64,000 bases of DNA, from assembly GCA_023055505.1 (NCBI GenBank), contig JALIRH010000043.1, forward strand, positions 2,056,001-2,120,000, in the 5' to 3' direction. A program made the position numbers and the translations under genes. This document shows positions 12,551 through 25,109 of this stretch, piece after piece (the stretch's first letter is position 1; every line of letters begins with the position of its first letter). The notes beneath the pieces were generated by a model that saw nothing but the letters and a program-made list of their open reading frames with translations, ran no database searches and was not told where the DNA came from. This stretch comes from Callipepla californica brunnescens (lineage: Eukaryota > Chordata > Aves > Galliformes > Odontophoridae).

Positions 12551-15500
12551 ATGCTCCCCGAGCCCAAGTATGATCGCTTTCGGGATGAGCCGCTGAGGGC
12601 CGCGGCACGGCCGCGCCATCCTCCGGCCGCCCCTATGCCGGCCCCGGCCCCCGCGCATCCCGGTGCGGCCCCGGGCTTGGCACCGCCGTGCCCCGCAGCG
12701 GGCGAGGAACCGGAGGCGGGCACCACCTTCTGCATGCTGCTGCCTCGGATGCCCCAGTGGAAGTTCCCCGGTCCGGGAGGTTTTCTCAGCCGCAGCCCTT
12801 CGGGTTCCAGCAAGGAGCTGTCCTCGCCGGCCAAAACGGGAGGAGCCGTGGAGCCCGGGGGGGCTCCGTCCAGCCTGGCCGCCGTGCTGGGAGCCTGCGA
12901 GCCGGGCTGCTCGGCTCCGTGCTCGCTGCAGGTGATGAGCCGGCTGCGGGGAGGGGCCGGGGCTGCCAGGAAAGCGGCGAGGGTGGAGGGAGCCCGGCCG
13001 GCCGGGGACGAGTGGAACCGCAAGGGCAGCTTCATCAACAAGCCGGCCCAGGGCTGGCTGCATCCCGACGAGCGGGTGCTGGGTCCTGGAGTCTCCTACA
13101 TCGTCAGGGTAAGTGCTGCCGGCCCCGCTGCTCTCTGGTTTGGTGTGGGAAGGTGTGAAGCCCCCTAGCATCCGGGGCTCGGGGCAGCTGGAAGCCCCCT
13201 CTGCTCGATCCTCGCTGTGACATGGTCCCAGAATCCTGAAGGACTGAGCAGGACTCCTGTGTCCTGGGATGGGCATTGTGGGGAGCCCCTGTAGGGCACA
13301 CATCCCAGGGCCTGGATGCTGCGTGGTGGGAGCCCATTGCCCAGCCTTACCTGGGGCTCAGTGCAAGGGCAGCAGAAATGGTCCGTGGGCCCAGAGGCTG
13401 CTGGCCTTGCTCCGGAACAACCCAGCCCTGCACAGTATTCGGGGCTGGAGCCTCCGTTTTCCTCATCCACATGTTCATCTCGGTGGGTATGGGATGCTGG
13501 CAGCCATATCCAGCGCTGCACAAAGCCCACGGGCAGAGGGGAGCAGCTCTGGAGCTGGTGCCAAAGCGGGCCCTTGTCACCGGCACTCAGCTCCTCTCCA
13601 TCACCTGCATGGGGCTGGCGATATTCCCTGAGGCTTCTCTGACCTTCCCTCCCGTCCTGCAGTACATGGGGTGCATCGAGGTGCTGCGCTCCATGAGGTC
13701 CCTGGACTTCAACACGCGGACGCAGGTCACCAGGTAGGACCTGCAGAGATGGGGGGTCAGGGCTGGGAGGACCCCCTGCCCTATTTTGGGGGCCACCCCG
13801 CGTACTGAGACAGAGGCAGCAATGCGGTGATGGGCATTGGATCAATGGGTGGAAAGAGGATAGGGGAGGTGGCCCCAGTGGGGATGACGTACCACCAGCC
13901 CCGTGACACTGGGGGAGGCTGGGGGACATTGCGGCTGCTCGGGGATGATACTCCCAGAGCTATGGGAAGGGGAAGCAGCCAGGAAACGTTTGGGATCCGC
14001 AGCAGTAATGTTGTGGGACTTGGGGCTTGCAGAGAAGCCATCAACAGACTGTACGAGGCAGTGCCGGGTGTGAAGGGCATCTGGAAGAAGAAGGTGAGTT
14101 CCCACCCAGGCCCGTCCCTCTCTGCTTTCCTAGGGCGATGGGCAGGGTGCTAGGGCTGATCTCAGTGCAGAGCCTGGGGTGTTGGGCACCCTCTCTGTTT
14201 TCCCCACTCTATAAAGGCTCTCTGGAAGGGCGACATTGCCCCCGTGCTCCTGTCCCCCATCAGGCTCCCAGCAAAGCCCTCTTCTCCATCCTGGGCAAGA
14301 GCAACCTCCGCTTCGCCGGCATGAGCATCGCTGTCAACATCTCCATCGATGGCCTGAACCTCATGATCCCCACCACACGCCAGGTGAGAGCCAGGCATCC
14401 CGGGCTCTGCCTCCAACCTCAGCTCTGAGCCGGGTGTTGGTGGCCTCCCCAAGTAATCCCTCTGTGGCCGTGCCCCCACAGATCATCGCCAACCACCACA
14501 TGCAGTCCATCTCCTTCGCCTCCGGTGGGGACATGGTGAGGCTCTCATGTCCCGGCCCCACACTCAAGGAGCGGGGACATGGGGCTGCCCATCTCATGGC
14601 GGGGCCAGGCTGAGCCGAAATTTAGGGACAGCCCAGTCACTGGGGCTGGGACAGACAGGGCTGAGTCTGGCACTGGCAGCCTCAACCCCGCAGCAACAGG
14701 ACATGAGCCCCAAACACCCTCTGTGTCCCCAGGACACCACGGACTACGTCGCCTACGTCGCCAAGGACCCCATCAACCAGAGAGGTGATGCAGATCCCCA
14801 GGGCACGGAGAAGGGATGAGCTGGGCTGGAGTAGGGCACCCCTTGGTGGGGTGTGAGAGGCAGCTGGGGGGGCTCTTTGAGGGGTTGCTGTGAGCGTGGG
14901 GGAAGGCTCGAGCCCCGTGTCTGTCCTCCTGACCGTTCACAGCCTGCCACATCCTGGAGTGCTGCGATGGGCTGGCACAGAGCGTCATCAACACGGTGGG
15001 ACAGGCCTTCGAGCTGCGCTTCAAGCAGTACCTGCACAGCCCACCCAAGGCGGTGGTGCCCCCGGACAGGTAGGGTTCGATCCCCCCCCCATTACATCCC
15101 TCCATCCCCTTGCTGCTCGCTGCCCTTGGCCTTGCTGGGACTGGGGCTGGGCAGTGTGTCCCCAGCTGCCCCCGCTCCCTGCTGCGTTCTGCACAAGGGT
15201 GCTGGGGATGGAGGAGTCGGCATGGGGGGAGGATGATGAGGCGGCCGAGCACGACTACTACAACAGCATCCCGGGCAAGGAGCCGCCCCCAGGGGGGCTG
15301 ATCGACTCCCGCCTCCAGCACAGTGCATTCCCAGGCCGTGTCCGAGTTCAGCCCTCCCACCAGGTGAGCCCTGGAGCTGCTGCTAGCCCCACAGTGAGGG
15401 CCCAGGGTCAGTCCCTCCCCAGTGCCCTTGCTGTCTCCTGTTCCCAGGGTGTGTTAGCACTCAGACGAGAGCTGTCGAGCCAGCCAGGGCAGCCCTGGGA

Positions 15501-16402
15501 CCCAGAGAACCAGGGTGGGTACCACTGCTGGAAATGTTGATGCTGGTGGCATTGGGGTTCCCGCAGGGGCTGTGGAGGGGACCCTGCTCCCAGCTGGCCC
15601 GTGCAGGTGGTGATGCCCAGTCCCCACAGGCCAGTCCTGCGATGGGTACCTGCAGGCAGACGGGCACCCCCTGGTGCCTCGGGATTACGAGGAGCACATG
15701 TACGTGAACACACAGAGCCTGGAAACGGATGCCACTCACGCAGCGCCGGAGGAGAGCCCGAAAAAGGACCTTTTTGATATGAGTAAGGTGATGGGCTGGG
15801 GTTGAAGGGTGTTCTGTACACGTCTGCCCAGCCCCGTGCTCCAGAGCAGTGGTGTTCCCCCCCCCCCCCCCACCCCAACCCCGTTCCCTTTAGGGCCTTT
15901 TGAAGATGCCCTGAAGCTCCACAAGTGCATTGCGGGGAGCAACGTCAGTCCCCCCATCGAGGATCAGTGGCCGAGTCCCCCCACCAGGAAGGCTCCCATA
16001 GCCCCCACAGAGGAGCAGCTGAGGAAGGAGCCGTGGTACCACGGGAAGATGAGCCGACGGGATGCTGAGAAACTCCTGCAGATGGATGGGGACTTCCTGG
16101 TGAGGGACAGTATCACCAACCCGGGGCAGTACGTCCTGACGGGCATGCACAGCGGGCAGCCCAAGCATCTGCTGCTGGTGGATCCCGAGGGCGTGGTAAG
16201 GGCAGGGCAGAGGGGGCTGGGGGGGCTGGGAACAGCTGCCGGGATCTTCAGGGATGCTTTGCCCCCACCCCAGGTGAGGACCAAGGACGTGCTCTTTGAG
16301 AGCATCAGCCACCTCATCAGCCATCATCGGCAGAACGAGCAGCCCATTGTGGCTGCAGAGAGTGAGCTGCACCTCCGCCAGGTTGTCCAGAGGAAGCAGT
16401 GA
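12551..16402 (+). CDS. SHC2: SHC2 (ShcB) adaptor protein
   Basis: Phosphotyrosine adaptor linking receptor tyrosine kinases to GRB2-SOS-RAS, mainly neuronal. Coding exons: 12551-13108, 13663-13733, 14033-14093, 14264-14383, 14482-14535, 14733-14784, 14943-15069, 15198-15363, 15448-15514, 15630-15782, 15894-16195, 16274-16402; 619 codons plus stop. The start [14 protein letters not shown] matches the opening of the SHC CH2 domain (as in SHC3), which fixes the ATG. Order: CH2 (1 to about 175), PTB (about 180-345, with [18 protein letters not shown] and ISFASGGD), CH1 with GRB2 sites YYN (368-370) and YVN (450-452), an adaptin-like DLFDMRPFEDAL motif, then SH2 from W524 ([15 protein letters not shown]) with phosphotyrosine-binding Arg547 in FLVRD. 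Met129 (12935) aligns with the p52-type internal start of SHC1. The DQWPSPPTR and [14 protein letters not shown] motifs favour SHC2 over its paralogues. Confidence 0.96.
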
Positions 16403-17450
16403 TGCGAGGGGGTATGTGAGTCCCCCCCACCCCACTCCCCTGGCACCGATCTCGCCCCAGCCCAAGGCAAAGCTAGGGCTCCTCTGTGCTCCCCTCCTTT
16501 CTTAGTGCCTGTCTTCTGGAGAGAGTCAAAGGCCCTCAGGGTCAGCGTCCCTGTCCCTGTCCCCAGTAGGGTCTCATGGTCCCCGTCCCCAAGGGGACAT
16601 GCTGTTCCTCCGTTGTCCTCCCACTCACAATGCCTTCTCTCCGTTGTCCACACGGACACACAGATGTTTATTCCACGTGCAGTGGCAAAACGCTGCCCAG
16701 ATGAGGGATATCTGCAGACAACGTGGGAATGTGCTGGGGGTGAAGCAGCCCGTGCTGCCCGCGGGGCTGCCCTGTGCCCTCTGCCCCGGACACTGCTGAT
16801 CCCATACCCACTGCTGCTGCTGCATCCTGCCACAAGAGACATGGAGCAAAGGGGGGGGGAGGGGGGCGGTGGCAGGAGCATCATCTCTGAGCTGCTGGGG
16901 TGGGATAGGTCGAGCAGTGTGCATGTGTACACGTGTGCATGCATGTGAGGGGCTGTTGGGGCTCTGGCCCCCACCCACTGAGCTCTGCCTCTCACCCAGC
17001 ACTGCTGCTCAGGACCCAACTCCTGCCTCAGTCCCTTCTCTCTGCCAGGACATTGGGGACCTCCCCCCTCCATCCATGGGGGCTGCATCTCTGCTGGGGC
17101 TCTGCCTGGCGGGGCTGGGCACAAGCATCTCTCAGAGCTGGTGCTGCTGGGTTTTCTCACTGGTTCCAGATTTCCAGCTGCCTTCTCTCCGTGAGCTCAC
17201 AGAGCCCCTGGAGCCCTGCGTGGCCCTGAGATGGGGGGCCAGGATGGAGTCACTGCAGGGACGGCGTGGGGAAGCAGTGAGGCTGCAAAGCTGGGGCTGG
17301 TAGGGGGGGGAAACACCCCCAGCCCTGGGCCCCCCACCTGGCTGGAGCTTTGGCAGGTTTTTATGACGTTCACCATCCCGTCTCTCGTCACTCGGCACGG
17401 GTTCATTGTTTCGATTACATTTCTAATTAAAGCTGGAAATGAGTAAGTTC
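16403..17450 (+). other. SHC2: SHC2 3' UTR with ATTAAA signal
   Basis: Non-coding sequence after the SHC2 stop. The first plausible poly(A) signal is ATTAAA at 17426-17431; an AATAAA at 18247-18252 is a possible distal alternative. The true end is not determinable here. Confidence 0.4.
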
Positions 17451-20400
17451 CCTGCTGTTCATGCTGCACGGTGCTAGCAGGGGAGAGGGCTGGAGGCTGC
17501 CAGCACGGAGCAGGGACAAAGATGGGGACACAGAGGGTGCCAGGTGGACTTCTCCATCACCATCAGCTCCTGGCTGGTCCCACTTTTGTGGCTGCACCCT
17601 CCAACCAGGCACACATCACCTCTGAGCTCCAGCATCTCCTTCTGGAGCCGGGCTGGCTGCAGAGGCCAAGATGCTGCCAAGGTGTCTGGTGCAGCCCTGT
17701 CTCACGCTACAGCCAGGCTGGCATCAGAGCAGCACAGAGCAGAGCTGAGCAGTCATTCATCACCTGCTAATGACCACGGACAAGTGGCTGGGAGCGGGAG
17801 CTGAGCCTGGCCATGACTGTAGCTCCTGGCTGTGCTGCGTGGCCAGGTGATAAAAAGGCATTTGCTGAAATTGGTAAAGGCAGGAAAAGCCCTGCCTGAG
17901 CCCAGAAGCTGCCAGATCCTGGGCATGGAAGGCTTCTGGAGCTAGCAGCAGGGCCAGGCTGCCAGGGGGTGTGTTCCCCATGGCAATGGGTGCTCAGCCC
18001 CAGTGGGCTCTGACTGGGTATGGAGCTTTGGCAGCGAGCTCCAGGCAGGCTTTGAGCCCAGTTCCAGCACTGACACCTGGGGGTTCCCATTAAGCACTCT
18101 CTGTTCACTGTGCCCAGTGCCAATGCTGGGCCTGGGGGAACAGGATCACACTCTGGGGTCGTCCCTCTGGGCAGGGTCAGTACTGTGGGAGGGGGGGAGG
18201 GGGCTTGCCTGGGTGCAGGGTGACTCAATGAATCTAATCATTGCCAAATAAAGCCCAGTAATGAATGTGTAATTTTCCATTGAGAGTCAAATACCTACAG
18301 GGATGTAGCGCTTCCATCTCAGCTGCTATTTTTTGTCATGTAGTAATGTGTCTGCGAAGATAATTGCACCGTTCCCTCAATAGCAGAGGCAGGAAAAAGG
18401 CAGCGAGAGCCCCATGCTTCCTTCACTGTCGGAGAACCAGCCCGTGCCTCGCACCAGCTGCTGCCTGAGATGCTGCGAGCCTGGCAGGGCTGGCACGTCA
18501 TGTTTTGGGGGGGGTTTCAGCTCTTGTTGCACCAGAAAGAGAGCACTCCTTCCCCTCCCTAAGCCTCCCAGCCCCAGCACACAGTGGGGAGATGAGCTGA
18601 GAGCTGCTCGAAACAGAAAACAATTCAATACGAGCCCTTTACCGAGTTAACTATGGACATGAATAATGCAATCACAGCGTCGGTTCCCAGGAGTGCTCGC
18701 ATCTGAAATCGAATTTCTGCCGGGCGGTGGAGAAGGAAGGGTGGGCTGCTGCCCCACTGCGAGGGAACGGGAATGGGGGAAGGAGGGGGATTCTGCTTCC
18801 CATCCTCCAGCAGGTGGAGCATCCCCAGCTCTGCCATGTCCCAGCCCTGACTCCGTCCCCAGCTCCGCCGTGTCCCCCAGCCAGGCATCGCCCCTCTGCT
18901 GCGCTGAGCCCCGGCATTGCTGGATGCACCCCCAGCATCCTCCAGGCTGCCGTGGAAGCCGACCCCTGTCCATCTCTGTGTCACCCGTGGGAAGGCGTGG
19001 GGCCCCATGACGGCCGGGGGAGGGAGAGGGGGAGGAAGGGGGGTCATCCAGGAAGGCAAAAGCACCTCTTCCAGCTCCGCAGTGCTGTGTGATGGTCTGG
19101 AAAGCTCGTTTTCTCCCAACCCTGCAAGCATTCGTTCCCTGCCCGTCTCTATCCGTGGTCTGGCACCTCCCTCTGAGCGCGGTGTCTGTGGCAACGCAGC
19201 ACTGGAGGTGAACGTTGGTCCTGAGCCCACGGCGTGGAGCAAAGCTGCGTGGAACAGCCCGGCCACAGCCTGCATCCCCAGTGCGTGACCCAGCACCGAG
19301 ATCCCTGCTGCGATCCGGGTCCCACGAGCACGCCGTGGCTTTTGCAGCCCCTCTCCTGCCCCAACCCCACGTCACGCTGCTCCCCTCCTCCGTGCTGATC
19401 CCAAACAGAGCGGGCAGGCAGGGCTGGCCCCACTCCAACGCTCTTTGTTATCTCCGGGGAACTCAACCATTTCTGCGCTTTATTTACCTCCCGTCGTCCA
19501 TGGGTGGAGGAAAGGTAAACACAGCAGCCTTTTGTTCACCCTTTCCTTGAGCCTCTTCCTCCTCTCTCTCTGTCTCCATTCACTTTCCCCCCCCGGGGTG
19601 GAGCCAGCACTGCAGTGCTGAGCCCCAAATACAACGCTGCCATTCTCCCTTCCCAGTGCTCCCCAGTGCTCTCCCAGCCCGGACTCCTCCTGGCACTCAG
19701 GGATGCTTCCCAAACCCTTCATGCTCCATTTACTGGTCCCAGTGGCTTCTTCCAGATCTGTCCCCGCAGTGGGGAGAGGGACTGAGAGCAACCCGTCCCC
19801 AGGTGGAAATCATTTTGTCAGAGCTCCCCACGGGGCAGAGAGATCTGCTGAGAAATTCCAAGTGCCTGCGATGCCAGGGAGCACTCGGGTGGCAGAGGGG
19901 GGCACACGGGGGAAACCAGGCCGTGCAGGGCAAAAAGCTTTCTCAGAGGGGACTGCTGTCCTCCCAGAGCACCTCCTCCCTCACGACATTTACCAGAGCT
20001 GGCTGCTGGCCCCTGGTCTGTCTCACCTCCTTTTACCAGTCTGTGTGCAGAAGGAGCCGAGATCTCCCACCCTTTTCGTGGTGCTTGGATGCCACTGAAT
20101 GAGCTCACCGAGCCAGGCTTTTTCACTTCTGGTGATTATACCCAGCCCTGTGCTGCTGTGAGCATGGGGAGAACGAAGCCTTCCTGACTCCTGGCAGCAT
20201 CCCTGGGGTAGGAGGAACCCCTGCCGGCCCCGAGCAGGCCCCATCGTGCTCTGAGTAGCTCTGTCCCCAAGGCAGGACAACGTCGGTCCACGTGGCACCT
20301 GTCTGGAGCTCATCCTCCCGGTCTGAAGGTCTCCTTCCCATCCCCTGTGGGCGATGCTCTCTGGATTCTGCTGCTGATTTTGCCCCTGGTGTCCCCAGCA

Positions 20401-20900
20401 CCAGCTGGGCCACATCCTCCCGTGGTGCTAGGCGAAATGTGTGACAAGTGGCACTGCCTTCCCCACTCCTTCCAGCCACGATATTAAACCACTTAATGCA
20501 CTCAGCGAGTCCTTGAGCTCTGAGCCGCCTTGGAGTGCTGTTGGCTTTGTTCAGTGCTTTGATGAGCTCAAGAGCTTGGAGCGGGGAAAGCACCGGGCTT
20601 TCAGTGGGCTCCACTCCACTCTCAGGACCCTGGGCGGGAGGGAACCGGGGACACCACGGGGCTGCCGTGTCCGTTCCCACTCCAGTCACGGTCCCACCCG
20701 TGTTTTCACGGCAGAGCGACCCGGGATCAGCTGCTCCCCGGGTTAGAAGGGACCGTGGGGCAGAGCTGGCTTCCGACCCGACCCATCCCGGTGCTCGGAG
20801 CTTCCCGGCATCATCCCCCGGTGTACCCGGAGCGGTGCGGGAAATGCGAGGGCGCAGCGCTCGGAGAATTACGGCGGCGGCGCGGCGGGGAGCGGCGGGG
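17451..20900. other. Intergenic, SHC2 to C2CD4C
   Basis: No recognisable gene. Frames here look like random GC-rich open frames. An AT-rich block at 18205-18395 stands out as a candidate element. Confidence 0.5.
18205..18395. promoter_or_regulatory. AT-rich candidate conserved non-coding element
   Basis: About 190 bp of markedly AT-richer sequence with TCTAATCATTG, AATAAAG, GTAATGAATGTG, AATTTTCCATTG and GATAATTG words, resembling a homeodomain/GATA-rich enhancer. Conservation cannot be assessed without an alignment. Confidence 0.25.
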
Positions 20901-20903
20901 CCG

Positions 20904-20910
20904 TATAAAA
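20904..20910 (+). promoter_or_regulatory. C2CD4C: TATA box of C2CD4C
   Basis: TATAAAA set in a CpG-rich tract (CCGTATAAAAGCGCG), about 530 bp upstream of the C2CD4C start codon. It predicts a focused start near 20935. The inference depends on position and motif only. Confidence 0.6.
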
Positions 20911-20934
20911 GCGCGTCCGCTCCCGCCCGGGTCT

Positions 20935-21435
20935 GCGGCGGAGGCTCCGGTCCAGGTGCGGCAGCGGCTCCAGCAGCGGAAACGGCAGCTGCCCGGTGGG
21001 CGGCCCGGCCCGGTTCGGCACAGCTCTCCGTGCGTCACGGCCGCCCCGTCCCATCGCTCCCAGCTCTCGGCTCCGGTGGCTCCGCCGCGCGTCGCGGGGT
21101 CCCGGGGCGGCGGGTCCCGGTGCCCGTCGGTGCGGACGGTCCCTTCCCGATCCCCGTTTCGCGGCTGGAGCGTCTCGGTCGCTACGTCCCGCGGCGCGGT
21201 CCGGTCCTTCCCCGTCCGTTTCCCCCGGGGCCGGAGGGTCCCGGTGCCCCGCAGCGCGGTCGAGTCCTTCCTCCCCTCCCCTGCGTGTCGGTCTCGCTCG
21301 GCGCGGCCCTTCCCATCCCCATCCCCGTTCCCATCACCCGCCAGGCTCACGGCTCGCCGTTCGCCGTTGCCCGGTTCCCGGTGACAGCGTTTCCGATCGT
21401 TATCTCTTTGCAGCCCTGCACCCGGCGGCGGCAAC
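20935..21435 (+). other. C2CD4C: C2CD4C 5' non-coding exon and intron
   Basis: A polypyrimidine-AG acceptor (TATCTCTTTGCAG, exon from 21414) lies just before the start codon. Possible donors lie after the TATA box at 20956 (CCAG/GTGCGG) or 20996 (CCCG/GTGGGC). This suggests a short non-coding first exon and an intron of about 0.4-0.46 kb. Confidence 0.5.
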
Positions 21436-22677
21436 ATGTGGCTCCTGGAGCGGCTGCGCGGCATGGCGGAGAGCAGCGGTGCACGGGGCTCGGGGCCGGA
21501 CGATTCCCCGCGGGGATCCCGCTATAGCAACGTCCTCACCCCGGATAAGATCCCCGACTTCTTCATCCCTCCCAAGCTGAGCGCCGCGCCCGCTGAGCCC
21601 GAGGGTACCGAACCCACTGCGCAGCCCACCCTGGGTCCCTCCGTCTCGGAGCAGGACCTGGCGGGCCGCAAGACCCCACGCAGCCCCCGGCCTCCCAGCC
21701 GGCCCCGTGCGAAGGCATCCGGCCGTCACATCATCCAGATCGAGAGCGCCGAGGACTGGACGGCCGAGGGAGGCTTCAGCACCAACGCGGACCCGCAGGC
21801 TCAGACGGCCATGTCGCTGCCCTACGTCCCCAAGGCGCAGACCTCCTATGGCTTCGCCACGCTGGTGGAAAGCCCCCACACCCGACGGAAGGAATCGCTC
21901 TTCCACAGCGAGCACAGCAGCCTCTGCCCCTCGCCGGCCACCTCTCCCAGCGCCCAGCGCAGGGCCAAGCTCAACGGTGAGAGCAGATCCCAGGCACCCG
22001 CCGACCTCGGGGCAGCCCTCATGCATCCCGGCCGCTATTTCAGCGGCGGCGAAAGCGACACGTGCTCCTCGGCCGAGTCCTCCCCCTTCGGCTCCCCGCT
22101 CCTCTCCCGCTCCGTCTCTCTGCTGAAGATCTTCAGCCAGGAGAGCCAGTCCAAGGTCATCAAGCTGAAGCACTCGGTGGCTCGCAACAGCTCGCTGTCC
22201 ACCGACGACAGCTCGGCCGACACCAGCCCCAGCGCGCAGCGTCGCTCCCGGAGCGCTCCGGCTGGGGGACAGCCGGCAGCGGGCACGGAGCTGCAGCAGG
22301 GCCGGCCCCGAGAGCACAGCCTGCGGCTCAGCCGGGGTGGGCGGCTCCGTCTGACCGCTGACTATGATCCCTCCAACGCCCGGCTCCGAGTGCGGCTCAT
22401 CTGCGCCGAGGACCTCTACGACGCCTTGGTCGACGTGCGGGGCATCCACTGCTGCGTTTCGCTGTGCCTCAACCCGGGGAAGCTGCAGAAGCAGCGCAGC
22501 ACCATCATCAAGAACAGCCGCAACCCGGTCTTCAACGAGGACTTCTTCTTCGATGGGCTGGGCCCCAGCCACGTCAGGAAGCTGTCCCTCAAGCTGAAGG
22601 TGGTCAACAAGGGCAGCAGCCTGAAGAGGGACACGCTGCTGGGGGAGAAGGAGCTCCCTCTCAGCGCCCTTCTGTAG
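21436..22677 (+). CDS. C2CD4C: C2CD4C, C2 calcium-dependent domain containing 4C
   Basis: 413-residue protein from a single coding exon, as is usual for the C2CD4 family; relatives are nuclear, and C2CD4A/B are linked to islet and inflammatory biology. The start MWLLERLRGM and the following NVLTPDKIPDFFIPPKL motif are hallmarks of the N-terminus. A long Ser/Pro/Arg-rich low-complexity middle contains SPSAQRRAK- and SPSAQRRSR-type repeats. One C2 domain occupies about residues 302-413 (GRLRLTADYDP, then RNPVFNEDFFF, ending GEKELPLSALL). The C2 lies at the extreme C-terminus and has few acidic calcium-ligand positions visible, so calcium binding is doubtful. It follows SHC2 in the same orientation, as in human. 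A 547-codon frame on the opposite strand is a codon shadow. Confidence 0.96.
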   Translation: MWLLERLRGMAESSGARGSGPDDSPRGSRYSNVLTPDKIPDFFIPPKLSAAPAEPEGTEPTAQPTLGPSVSEQDLAGRKTPRSPRPPSRPRAKASGRHIIQIESAEDWTAEGGFSTNADPQAQTAMSLPYVPKAQTSYGFATLVESPHTRRKESLFHSEHSSLCPSPATSPSAQRRAKLNGESRSQAPADLGAALMHPGRYFSGGESDTCSSAESSPFGSPLLSRSVSLLKIFSQESQSKVIKLKHSVARNSSLSTDDSSADTSPSAQRRSRSAPAGGQPAAGTELQQGRPREHSLRLSRGGRLRLTADYDPSNARLRVRLICAEDLYDALVDVRGIHCCVSLCLNPGKLQKQRSTIIKNSRNPVFNEDFFFDGLGPSHVRKLSLKLKVVNKGSSLKRDTLLGEKELPLSALL

Positions 22678-24800
22678 GCTCAGCATCCCCGCAGGGAGCG
22701 TGCCCGTGGGGCTGGGGCACGGGAGGGCTGGGGCCAGCCCTGACCTCTCTGAAATAGGGGCTCCCAGAGGAGGGCCAGGGCCGTGGCAGAGCTCAGGGAT
22801 GCAGGGCCAGGTCCCCGGGAGCGGAGCTGCCAGAAGCAGCCCTCCTGTGCCAGCCTCTTCCCTCTGGTCCAGCTCCCTGCCCGGGGCTGCGGCTCCTGGA
22901 GCACAGCAGGAGCCACCTGCCCTGTCCCCTTGGGATGGATGGATGTCAGCTGCTGGGCTCTTCCCTTTCTGGTTCCCGTGGCCTCCAGCTGGCCAGCGTG
23001 AGGGTTGGAAGTGCATAGAGCTCTGCAGCGTGCTTATTGCCACCTCTTTCCAAGCCTTAGCTCCTGCTATCAGATGATGGCGTTGACCTTGGCTTTCATT
23101 TAAAAGTCAAGCTTTGTAGTCTTGGAAACTGCAGAGAAAATGCTGCAGAGGTGACCCAGGAACCTGGCTGGGGTCCCCGGGAGGTGGCCCCGTGGCTGAC
23201 TCACACCTGTGGTCTTTCTGAGTCCCTTCCTGGGACCACATAGGTCAGCTCTGCCTCTGGGATGCCCTCCCATCCTGAGCAGCATCCCCCAGGTACTGAC
23301 CCCCCCATCCTCAGTGACATCCCCATCCCCCCCAGTGGATAACAGCTGCAGGAACTCCAGAGGCATTTGGATTTGCCCAAACCCGGATAGCAGCTGGTAG
23401 GGGCTGGGGGGTACGTGGCCGGGGGGGTGGGCGTGCATGCTGGGGCACTGTCCCAGCAGACCCCAAGCAACAGGAGCAGCACCCACCCCCCCCTCCCTCC
23501 CCATCTCCCTGAGTGCTGCTGGCTGTGTACCTGCGTGGCACCGGGGATGGGTGGCAGGATGGGATCTGGGCTGCCCTCCCTTCTTCTGCCCTCCTTCATC
23601 TATGAGTGCTCAGGGGGTTGGGAGCTCGTGCTCCCACCCGCAGGGAGAGCCATGGCCCTGGGAACACAAAAGCCCCTCACTTGGGGGGACCCAGTCCCCA
23701 CACGGGGCTGTGTTGGCACTCCCAGTGCTGCCTGGAGATGTTGGAATGGGGGAAATCCAGGCTGGGGTATCTGCAGGTGGCTGAAACAGACACTTCATTG
23801 TTGTTTGGTGTGGTGTTACCTGCATGTTATTTCTCTTTTTTTTTTTTTTTTTTTTTGCGTGTGAAAAGGAGCAGAAATAGCATCGCTCCTCTCTGCCTCC
23901 TTCCAGCACGTGTGGACGCACGCACATGTGTCCCTGTGTGTTAACCTCTGTTGGTGGCGGTTGATGTTCCTTCCTTGTCCTTTGCAGCAGATGGCAGATT
24001 TCAGTGTTGGCTATTTATATCCGAGGCTGATCTTTCCCAGCGTGTTTTACTTCTGTCTGTAAATATGTTTCAGGTATATGAGGCATGGTTCTGATCGCGT
24101 GCTGTTTGCATGTCCGGGGGGATTCGGGGTGATCGTGGCTGTTTGTTGAGCTTGTGGCTGAACACAAACCGTACAGGACTCGAGGAACAGACGCATCCCT
24201 TTGCCACAGGGGGTTTCCCACCTGCTGCTTCCCACTGCTCCCCCCAGGAACAACCAAGCAGTGCCCACCTTTGCTCTTTCTCCATCCCTTGGCCTGGGGG
24301 AGGAGGGGGTGCTGAGCTCAGCACCGAGCAAAGTGGGTGCTGCTGGGGACAGGGGACGCCCAGCTGGTGGCCAGAGGCCGGGGCCAGGACCAGTGCATAA
24401 GGTTTCAGTGCTCAAGAAGGGCTGGGGGTGCTGCAGCCCCCCCCATGGTAGAGCTGTGCTGTGTGTCTTTGGGTTTTGGGGGTAAGGGGAGGGCTGAGAG
24501 CAGGGCTGGGGGCTGCTCGTTGGCTTGGGGCTGGCCCCATGGGGGGGGAATGGAGGGCTAGGAGCTCGTGCCATCCCCCCTTCCCTGTCCTAGGACTTTG
24601 CTGGGCCCTGGGACTTGCTGCTGTGATGGATGGGGGGGGTGGATGCGGAGTCCTGGCGGGGTCCTTCCTCCCTGCAGCTCTTTTCTAACGTTCCTGCTTG
24701 ATGATATTTCTGTGGCTGGATATTTATATATTCATTACTGGAATGTTTGTTTACAGACGGTTTTCCCCTTTTTAGTGCAATAAAGTCTTTCTAAAACAGA
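22678..24800 (+). other. C2CD4C: C2CD4C 3' UTR
   Basis: Non-coding 2.1 kb after the stop, ending at AATAAA (24779-24784) that follows an AT-rich stretch. A 21-base T run lies at 23836-23856. No other gene is recognised here. Confidence 0.6.
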
Positions 24801-25109
24801 TGCGGGGTGGTACCCAGCTCCTGATGTTCCCTTGCTTTCCGTTCTCCCATGTGCTGCTGACCACCCCCCCTCCCCCTCCCCATGATGGGAAGCACTGGGG
24901 ACAGCCTCCCCCCCCCCCAACCCACCCCTGTGACAAGCAGCAGCTGAAGAAACGAGGGAGGTTTGTCTGCAGCATTTCTTTTTTTTCCTTCTTCCTAATT
25001 TCCACCGTTCTAATAATCTGTCATTTTTTAGGGGAAATAAAGAATAGGAACGCCAAACAGATCCGCCCTCCCTCCTCCCGGCCCCAGGGGCACAGAAAGC
25101 AGCGTGGTG

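Noticed and set aside
21400..23043. 547-codon open frame on minus across C2CD4C
   Set aside because: It is antisense to a well-supported gene in GC-rich DNA where antisense stops are rare; no family match.
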